From a virus: 64,000 nucleotides of DNA. Below the pieces are notes generated by a model. That model had not been told where the DNA came from and searched no databases. It saw only the letters and a list, made by a program, of their open reading frames with translations. The position numbers were made by a program, and so were the translations under genes. The stretch spans positions 1 through 64,000 of the IMG/VR virus record IMGVR_UViG_3300031787_000064; one strand, given 5' to 3'. This document shows positions 59,064 to 64,000 of the stretch, piece by piece. Each line of letters starts with the position of its first letter. Positions within the stretch are counted from its first letter, which is position 1.

Positions 59064-60506
59064 TTAGTATATTAATTTGTGTGTAATTTTATTTTTAGGT
59101 AACTTTTCTATTTTAAGTAGTTCAAACTTCTTTCTAGGTTTAAACTTAACAAATGTTTCATCTACTGATTCAATGATATTGTCGCACATGTGTTTTGCAC
59201 TCATCATAGATTCTTCAGATAGAACCCATTTACGTCCAGCCATACCTCGTCTTTGTCTTTCTTCTATTGGCATATTATAAACCTGTTCTAGCTTTTCTGC
59301 TGCATCAATGAAGCTACAGCGATCATCTATAATATAAGGTGTAGGTATTGAACCAACTATACTTTGATTTGTTGGAAATAAAGGTATTGCCCACTCTCCA
59401 CATTCTTTATATGTACCGTAATGATTAGAACAGAATTTATCATCGAAGTCAATCCACTTACCATTCTCATCAACAAACCTCATTTGATCTTGCATACCAC
59501 CAGTTACATTTGCCATGATCATTTTACCGCACATCATACCTTCAGTTAAGCTAAGACCCCAACCTTCATTGGAAGACATTAACATAACAATGTCGCTTAA
59601 GTTATAGAGTAGATTAACTTCTTCAGCTGGTACACGTGAATCAGAGAAGTATACCTTTTGATATTCTGGGTCGCAAAGGAGTTCTATTACGGCTTCTAAG
59701 TCTGTACCGTTTTCGTCTTGTCTTTGTGTGTGAAGTACAAGCGCACATTTAGAAGCCTTTTCTTTACCTATTCTATCACAAAATACAGAATACGCTGCAA
59801 TAGTGTCTGCTGTACATTTACGTCTAATATTTCTTGAATTGTAGAACACAATAAACTCTGGTTCAAAATCACCAAAAATTTGCTTTCTTTTTGCTTCTAA
59901 CTTGTCATTTTCGGGATTCATGAATTCTGTGATAGGATAGAATATCTTCTCATTAATTCCATGAGGTACATACTTAATGATCTTGTCTTTAGCTTTATCT
60001 CCTAGAACAAGTCTATTAATATTTTGAGTTTGTTTAGAGATTGCCATTAAAGTATCACAAGACTCATAGTATGATTTGTTATATAATGGAGCTGGCATAT
60101 CGTCCCAAATATTCAAATAGATCATTGGAACTTTTTTACGTATCTCATTCTCCATCTGGAATAACCATATCCAGTATCTAGGATCAGTAAAGAACATGAT
60201 AGCGTCTGGCTTTTCTATTTCCATTAATTGCCTAATCAACTCTACCGTACCATATCCAGATATTGGGTACATATAAACACTTGCATCAGGAATATCAGCA
60301 ACACGATTAGTATCTTGAGAAATGTCTAGACGTTTGCCTTGATCTGGGTGATTAATAGCAGCTCCTAAATTAACCCAATTGTATCTGTGTGCTGTACCTA
60401 CAACTATCTCTCTAGCCATGGTAGAGATTCCAGAAGTCATGCGTATGTCATCACATAAGAACAGAATTTTCTTTCTCTGTTCTCTAGGAATGTAACCTTC
60501 TTTCAT
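59064..60506 (-). CDS. GT4-like glycosyltransferase
   Basis: 480 residues, GT-B fold. ILFLCDDIRMTSGISTMARE start, SNEGWGLSLTEGMMCGKMIM (E-x7-E-type motif, about 313-332). A long C-terminal tail ends in basic residues. First enzyme of the operon, immediately after the ribbon-helix-helix gene. Homologues are common in marine T4-like phages. Confidence 0.85.
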   Translation of the reverse strand: MKEGYIPREQRKKILFLCDDIRMTSGISTMAREIVVGTAHRYNWVNLGAAINHPDQGKRLDISQDTNRVADIPDASVYMYPISGYGTVELIRQLMEIEKPDAIMFFTDPRYWIWLFQMENEIRKKVPMIYLNIWDDMPAPLYNKSYYESCDTLMAISKQTQNINRLVLGDKAKDKIIKYVPHGINEKIFYPITEFMNPENDKLEAKRKQIFGDFEPEFIVFYNSRNIRRKCTADTIAAYSVFCDRIGKEKASKCALVLHTQRQDENGTDLEAVIELLCDPEYQKVYFSDSRVPAEEVNLLYNLSDIVMLMSSNEGWGLSLTEGMMCGKMIMANVTGGMQDQMRFVDENGKWIDFDDKFCSNHYGTYKECGEWAIPLFPTNQSIVGSIPTPYIIDDRCSFIDAAEKLEQVYNMPIEERQRRGMAGRKWVLSEESMMSAKHMCDNIIESVDETFVKFKPRKKFELLKIEKLPKNKITHKLIY

Positions 60507-60513
60507 TTAAAAC

Positions 60514-60732
60514 TTATTTTATTGCGTCAATTAAAGTAGATCCTGTGTAGTATGTGTTATACTGTTCGTGAACAGATTGTCTGAAGCCTGAGTCAGTTAG
60601 ATACATGAACATAGCTCTTTCAACTATGTCTTGTAAGCTCATCTTTGTTTTTACTGATGTAACTTTAAAGTCTTCGTATAAAGTCTGTGGGATCTTTACA
60701 GACGTTATGACTCTTTTTGATTTGTTTACCAT
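60514..60732 (-). CDS. Ribbon-helix-helix DNA-binding protein
   Basis: 72 residues. RVITSVKIPQTLYEDFK (7-23) is the beta-strand plus first helix, and TKMSLQDIVERAMFMYLTD the second helix, of the Arc/MetJ/CopG fold. First gene of the glycan operon behind an ATATTTATT motif, so it may regulate that operon. The RHH fold is clear; the target is not. Confidence 0.8.
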   Translation of the reverse strand: MVNKSKRVITSVKIPQTLYEDFKVTSVKTKMSLQDIVERAMFMYLTDSGFRQSVHEQYNTYYTGSTLIDAIK

Positions 60733-60743
60733 ATTCCTTTTCT

Positions 60744-60752
60744 AATAAATAT
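60744..60752 (-). promoter_or_regulatory. ATATTTATT motif heading the glycan operon
   Basis: On the minus strand TATATTTATTAGAAAAGG, ending 11 nt before the RHH start. TATATTCTAG further upstream is similar. The only promoter candidate I see for the 19-kb operon. Confidence 0.45.
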
Positions 60753-60792
60753 ACTAGAATATACAAATAAATATGTAAATAAAAAAATATTT

Positions 60793-61698
60793 TTAGGCTT
60801 TTTTATCACAAAGTTCTGGCTTGTTAGTATAAGGACAGAACTTACAACTGTTTAAATTCTTAGGGTATAATCTATCTTTGTTGTACTTTGCATCAACTGT
60901 GAAACACTCTCTTATAAACAGAGATAAATCTTTGATAGCATCTTCTACTTTCTTTTTACCATTTGGAGGTACGAACTCTTGTACTCTATAGATTGGATAG
61001 TCTGGATTCTGATATACTTTTCTCTTTACTATAAAGAACTTAACGTCTATCTTTTCCTCAGGCACATTCATTACCTTTGAGTAGAACCTCTTGTACAACA
61101 GTATTTGATTGATTTTAGTCTGGTCTTTCTTTTCGTAGTCTGACCAACCTTTTGTGCTGGTTTTGATATCGTAGATGGTGTAGGACTCTGTGTTTTTTTC
61201 ATAGATAATAAAGTCAATTGATCCATTCATTAATACGTTTGGTATGTCTTCTAGAACAGGCTGAAGGATAGGGATCTCTATACCAACTAATTCAGTGTTA
61301 CGAATAGAAAAGTACTTCTTCCTATTCTTCTTAAGCCAGTCTAGTGTTGATTGACCGTCAGCCAAAAACTCTTTTAACTCTTCTTTAGTAGTAAAGTGTT
61401 CGTTTTTATTTTCTTGTAAGCTTATCCTATAGTTTTCAACAAGCCTGTCTTCTAGCATTTTATTCAGATCTAATTCATCTGCAGCTTTACCAGACTTCTC
61501 ATACATTGTCTGTAAGTAACTCTGAATGGTTTCATGCATGGCAGTTCCATATACTAGGTATATAGAAGGCTTGAAGCTAGACTCTTTCTTAATATACGTT
61601 AAGTACCATTGGTATTGACACTGCTTATATATAGAATACTGAGAGTAGCTTACTGCCTTTTGATAGGCAAAGTTTATGTCTATTTTTGGCTTAGGCAT
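60793..61698 (-). CDS. PD-(D/E)XK nuclease, RecB/Cas4-like with Fe-S-type cysteines
   Basis: 301 residues. H55 (GTAMHETI), D162 (GSIDFII), D177-x-K179 (YDIKTS) and Q198/Y202 (NQILLYKRFY) make the complete nuclease core. C27 and C285, C288 and C297 (SCKFCPYTNKPELC) reproduce the 1+3 cysteine pattern of Cas4/AddB/Dna2 iron-sulphur nucleases. Likely a phage DNA exonuclease in recombination or DNA processing, not CRISPR, since no array or other Cas gene is present. Confidence 0.9.
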   Translation of the reverse strand: MPKPKIDINFAYQKAVSYSQYSIYKQCQYQWYLTYIKKESSFKPSIYLVYGTAMHETIQSYLQTMYEKSGKAADELDLNKMLEDRLVENYRISLQENKNEHFTTKEELKEFLADGQSTLDWLKKNRKKYFSIRNTELVGIEIPILQPVLEDIPNVLMNGSIDFIIYEKNTESYTIYDIKTSTKGWSDYEKKDQTKINQILLYKRFYSKVMNVPEEKIDVKFFIVKRKVYQNPDYPIYRVQEFVPPNGKKKVEDAIKDLSLFIRECFTVDAKYNKDRLYPKNLNSCKFCPYTNKPELCDKKA

Positions 61699-61967
61699 TA
61701 TTTCTTTTTACCTACAATAATCGTTTTGATCTTTTGTAGATATAGAATGTTATCCATTTGTTCTTCAATGGCTGCATCTATCCACTGTTCTAAAGACCAA
61801 TCTTCACGATCTAATGTAGTACCATATTTAGCTTTGCCTACGTTTGACCTACTGATAAACTTATCAACAATAGCATCAACAACAGAGTCAGCTTTAGGAA
61901 CTTCTCTTTTTTGTATAGGAACATTATCATGAATTGTGATAGTTCCCAGATCTCTATTCATTGTCAT
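61698..61967 (-). CDS. Small conserved phage protein, EExxD-like helix
   Basis: 89 residues. GKAKYGTTLDREDWSLEQWI then AAIEEQMDNILYLQKI resembles the helical segment of MazG-like or related nucleotide-hydrolase relatives, frequent in phages. Catalytic second motif not evident. Overlaps the nuclease by 1 nt. Confidence 0.5.
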   Translation of the reverse strand: MTMNRDLGTITIHDNVPIQKREVPKADSVVDAIVDKFISRSNVGKAKYGTTLDREDWSLEQWIDAAIEEQMDNILYLQKIKTIIVGKKK

Positions 61968-62190
61968 TTTGCTTCAATTCTTTAGGGTAAAAGTCATCGT
62001 TTACATGTCCACATTTAGTACACACAAAAGTAGGAATTGGAAGAACTCCATCTTGTGCTTGACCAGTTAAGAACTTACTAACTTTACGAAGCATTAGTGC
62101 TTCTTGAAATGTTTCGTTACCACACGATTCACATTTGATCCCTACAGTTTTGTCTAGAGATACGTTTACTTTTAATCTTTGATCTTGCAT
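61954..62190 (-). CDS. Small zinc-ribbon protein
   Basis: 78 residues. IKCESCGNETFQ and FVCTKCGHVND form a CxxC-xn-CxxC ribbon. Helix between the pairs. Could contact nucleic acid or a polymerase. Overlaps the next gene by 14 nt. Confidence 0.65.
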   Translation of the reverse strand: MQDQRLKVNVSLDKTVGIKCESCGNETFQEALMLRKVSKFLTGQAQDGVLPIPTFVCTKCGHVNDDFYPKELKQNDNE

Positions 62191-62234
62191 GTTGTTTTAT
62201 TTAAAAATGTTGCTACTGTTCTTTAACTTATTTT

Positions 62235-62504
62235 TTATTTCTTTTTAGTTAATTTATTTTCTAATTTATCGAAGCGTGAATCTGTATAGCTATAGTTCTC
62301 ATCAATTCTACGTTCTACTAAATCTATTGCTTGATCTAGTTTACGTTCTATTGAATCATATTTATCTTGAATTTCTCTCCATAGAGATTGATTTTGTTGT
62401 TCTAGTGACTTGACCTTCTTTAACATTTTAACAATATTGATGATAAGCCAAACCAATATCCCGACTAACACTGTAGCCGAAACACCTAATAAAAATGTAT
62501 TCAT
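62235..62504 (-). CDS. Membrane-anchored coiled-coil protein
   Basis: 89 residues. Membrane helix (5-27, LLGVSATVLVGILVWLIINI) followed by a long coiled coil to the end. Same architecture as 33248-33541. The leader carries AAGGAGATATAAATTATG, a rare near-Shine-Dalgarno sequence in this genome. Confidence 0.55.
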   Translation of the reverse strand: MNTFLLGVSATVLVGILVWLIINIVKMLKKVKSLEQQNQSLWREIQDKYDSIERKLDQAIDLVERRIDENYSYTDSRFDKLENKLTKKK

Positions 62505-62542
62505 AATTTATATCTCCTTATATGTCAAAGAACAGTAGCTTG

Positions 62543-62624
62543 TGCCCCAAGAGAGACTCGAACTCTCACATCTTTCGATACTAGATCCTAAGTCTAGCGC
62601 GGCTGCCAATTACGCCATCGGGGC
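62543..62624 (-). tRNA. tRNA-Leu (anticodon TAG)
   Basis: Class II tRNA. Acceptor GCCCCGA/TTGGGGC with one G-T pair, anticodon stem CTAGA/TCTAG around loop CTTAGGA (TAG, Leu), long variable arm (TATCGAAAGATG), T arm GAGAG-TTCGAGT-CTCTC. No encoded CCA. A structured element lies directly upstream (62623-62689). Confidence 0.9.
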
Positions 62625-62689
62625 AGGTGTTAGTCTTTTGATCTACCATAGAGATCTACAGGTACTCCGAAGAGCGCTAACACCCCTGC
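62623..62689 (-). other. Structured leader element before tRNA-Leu
   Basis: On the minus strand GCAGGGGTGTTAG pairs with CTAACACCTGC over 11 positions with a two-base bulge. Inside lies a CTC-TTCG-GAG hairpin with a UUCG tetraloop, and GTAGATC is repeated. It shares GGGTGTTAG and TAGCGCTC with 18960-19121. It may be a processing or regulatory RNA structure. Confidence 0.45.
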
Positions 62690-62741
62690 TACAGATAATT
62701 TGAATATAACTATTTACGTTAATAAAGAACTATTGATCTTA

Positions 62742-63017
62742 TTAGTGTCCATGAATAAATAAGCTGATCTCGATCCCTAATAAAGATCCTGCAACTCCAC
62801 CCATTGCATAACCAAACCACAAGTGCCAACTATCATCTGACTTGGCGATCTTCTTAATAACAAAGAAGCTAAATGTTGCTAATAGAAAATCTGATGTAGC
62901 AGACCAAAAGTAATTTGCTTGCGCAACTGCCCGATAGTTAACAACCATCATACCATAGTTTAGAGTTTGTATTCCAAACATAATAGCTGCGTCACCAATA
63001 TCTTTCCAGGTTTTCAT
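62742..63017 (-). CDS. Small membrane protein
   Basis: 91 residues. Two or three hydrophobic stretches (FLLATFSFFVIKKIAK, about 43-58, and WFGYAMGGVAGSLLGIEISL, about 67-86) with an amphipathic start. Ends in HGH. Possibly holin-like, next to a lysin gene. Confidence 0.55.
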   Translation of the reverse strand: MKTWKDIGDAAIMFGIQTLNYGMMVVNYRAVAQANYFWSATSDFLLATFSFFVIKKIAKSDDSWHLWFGYAMGGVAGSLLGIEISLFIHGH

Positions 63018-63026
63018 AACTTTGTT

Positions 63027-63485
63027 TTAAATTGATAAAATGTCTTGGTGTCTTTTTATGATGTCTCTAAGTTTTTTAGCATAGCCTCTTGACTCAGAGT
63101 ATTTTCTATCGATAAAGTTTATATATTGTGATCTAGTCATTTTTCTCTTTCTCATCATGAACTCTTGATAGAGTGCATAGTCTTGAACAGAATGCATCCA
63201 TGTTTCATAGACAGCAAATCCACGTTCATTCTTTCTGATGGCAACAGTCTCTCTTACATTAGGCATCATCATACCAAATAAGTTGTTTGCTTCTTTACAG
63301 GTCTGGCTTTTGAAGTGACCTGTTTCAAGAATGGCTTGAGCAAATGCAATCTCTGGGTACATGATGTCCATTGCTTTAATGGTCAACCATAGATTTTCTT
63401 TAGTTAATAGACCAAGATCATTCTTAGCTTTTGTGTGAGGCATAAAGCTCGATAACACCAACAATAAAATGATTAGCTTTTTCAT
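63027..63485 (-). CDS. Secreted glucosaminidase-like lysin
   Basis: 152 residues. MKKLIILLLVLSSFMPHTKA is a Sec-type signal peptide. AQAILETGHFKS with Glu54, then NNLFGMM, is the catalytic start of Bax/FlgJ-type N-acetylglucosaminidase domains. It would cut cell-wall glycan after export by the host. A signal-peptide lysin next to a small membrane protein fits a lysis module. Confidence 0.8.
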   Translation of the reverse strand: MKKLIILLLVLSSFMPHTKAKNDLGLLTKENLWLTIKAMDIMYPEIAFAQAILETGHFKSQTCKEANNLFGMMMPNVRETVAIRKNERGFAVYETWMHSVQDYALYQEFMMRKRKMTRSQYINFIDRKYSESRGYAKKLRDIIKRHQDILSI

Positions 63486-63500
63486 GTTTATTATTTTTAG

Positions 63501-63571
63501 ATGTCCCTCTAGGATTCGAACCTAGACTAAGTGGACCAAAACCACTTGTGCTACCGTTACACCAAAGGACA
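63501..63571 (-). tRNA. tRNA-Gln (anticodon TTG)
   Basis: Acceptor TGTCCTT/AGGGACA, anticodon stem AGTGG/CCACT around TTTTGGT (TTG, Gln), T arm CTAGG-TTCGAAT-CCTAG. No encoded CCA. Confidence 0.9.
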
Positions 63572-63629
63572 ATGTAAGCCGACTTTCGTCGACCTACGTG
63601 GCGTCAATGCTTATCGCACCGTCTTCAGG

Positions 63630-63701
63630 TACTCGGTACGAGAATCGAACTCGTATCACCACCGTGAAAGGGTGGTGTCCTAACCGTTAGACGAACCGAG
63701 C
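63630..63701 (-). tRNA. tRNA-Glu (anticodon TTC)
   Basis: Acceptor GCTCGGT/ACCGAGT, anticodon stem CCACC/GGTGG around CTTTCAC (TTC, Glu), T arm ACGAG-TTCGATT-CTCGT. First pair is G-T. A 58-nt stretch before it holds no tRNA. Confidence 0.9.
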
Positions 63702-63707
63702 AAGGAG

Positions 63708-63784
63708 TCGGGTTGGCTGGATTCGAACCAGCGAGTTCTCCACATCCCAAATGTGGCGGGGTAACCGGACTCCCCAACAACCCG
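63708..63784 (-). tRNA. tRNA-Pro (anticodon TGG)
   Basis: Acceptor CGGGTTG/CAACCCG, D stem GGGG/CCCC, anticodon stem CCACA/TGTGG around TTTGGGA (TGG, Pro), T arm GCTGG-TTCGAAT-CCAGC. No encoded CCA. Confidence 0.9.
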
Positions 63785-63873
63785 TTCTAATAATCAAATT
63801 ACAAAAATCTTTATTAATTTAAATATTAAATTAGCTAGTATTGTAAGTTTATACTATATAGTGTAGCCACTAT

Positions 63874-63904
63874 AAAAAAAATTGGGACAACATAGTTGCC
63901 CCAA
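63874..63904 (-). terminator. Strong intrinsic terminator
   Basis: On the minus strand TTGGGGCAAC-TAT-GTTGTCCCAA, ten pairs with one wobble, followed by eight T. It ends the transcript of the partial gene that enters from the right edge. Confidence 0.9.
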
Positions 63905-63930
63905 CTCTTTATAATAATAAACTAAGTAAA

Positions 63931-64000
63931 TTACTCTTCGTTGTTTTCTGCTTCGATTTTTTCTTTTTCAACTTCTGTTTTACGGTTTGTCCATTTGTCA
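63931..64000 (-). CDS. C-terminal end of an unidentified gene (partial)
   Basis: Only the last 22 residues are visible, DKWTNRKTEVEKEKIEAENN plus a Glu pair, a charged helical tail. The stop TAA is followed by a strong terminator, which supports a highly expressed gene outside the window. Identity unknown. Confidence 0.6.
   Translation of the reverse strand, partial: DKWTNRKTEVEKEKIEAENNEE

Noticed and set aside
585-60752. T4-type late promoter TATAAATA in the T4 orientation
   Set aside because: The repeated motif is the reverse complement on the coding strand (ATATTTATT); true TATAAATA in the T4 orientation was not found recurrently before genes.
60793-61698. Cas4-like nuclease as sign of a CRISPR system
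   Set aside because: No array, cas1 or cas2 in the window; such nucleases are common in phage recombination modules.
62505-62520. AAGGAGATAT as general proof of Shine-Dalgarno use
   Set aside because: Single case in a window where almost all starts lack it.
63573-63629. A further tRNA between tRNA-Gln and tRNA-Glu
   Set aside because: No acceptor or T arm could be formed; only a short palindrome (CGACTTTCGTCG).

Overview
The window is part of the genome of a T4-like myovirus. The evidence is a run of plus-strand baseplate genes (gp25-, gp6- and gp7-like), a gp55-like late sigma factor, dense minus-strand blocks of small overlapping genes, GIY-YIG and HNH endonucleases, and a tRNA cluster. 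The DNA is AT-rich. Shine-Dalgarno sites are almost absent; starts are preceded by A/T-rich stretches, often AAAATAAAAGTTATG. Together with TTTG-N16/17-TATATTTAC promoter-like sites, this points to a Bacteroidota (probably flavobacterial) host. That host call is inference.

Layout. (1) 1-15804, plus strand: late genes. They run from the gp55-like sigma through OB-fold and beta-helix spike-like proteins, the gp25-gp6-gp7 wedge set and tail or structural proteins to a GIY-YIG endonuclease. (2) 15861-37813, minus strand: about 55 mostly small early-type genes. They include DUF932, an HTH protein, a Smr domain, a metallophosphatase, two adjacent HExxH proteins, a SWIM finger, membrane peptides and one odd tRNA. 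Three near-identical control modules head three sub-operons, at 21648-21781, 32781-32936 and 37852-37984. Each holds a promoter-like element plus three or four iterons at fixed spacing. (3) 38016-41191: two homing endonucleases and conserved small phage genes. (4) 41212-60732: a tightly overlapping, roughly 19-kb sugar-nucleotide and glycosyltransferase operon. It encodes GDP-mannose dehydratase, GDP-fucose synthase, an RfbH-like 3-dehydratase, RmlB-like and other epimerases and many glycosyltransferases. It also holds an unusual cassette of AroB-like sugar phosphate cyclase, ThDP enzyme, SDR and HpcH/HpaI aldolase. (5) 60793-64000: a PD-(D/E)XK nuclease, zinc ribbons, membrane proteins, a secreted glucosaminidase-like lysin, tRNAs Leu, Gln, Glu and Pro, and the end of another gene behind a strong terminator.

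How it fits together. Early operons probably start from host-type promoters with shared iteron control. Late structural genes may use the gp55-like sigma on a motif ATATTTATTnnAAAAG seen on the coding strand before several genes. The glycan operon could make fucose- or 3,6-dideoxyhexose-like sugars and a carbocyclic or otherwise unusual sugar acid, then transfer them to an unknown acceptor. I see no flippase, polymerase or initiating phosphoglycosyltransferase in the window. Six short coupled genes not obvious in routine gene calling are added, three of them membrane peptides.
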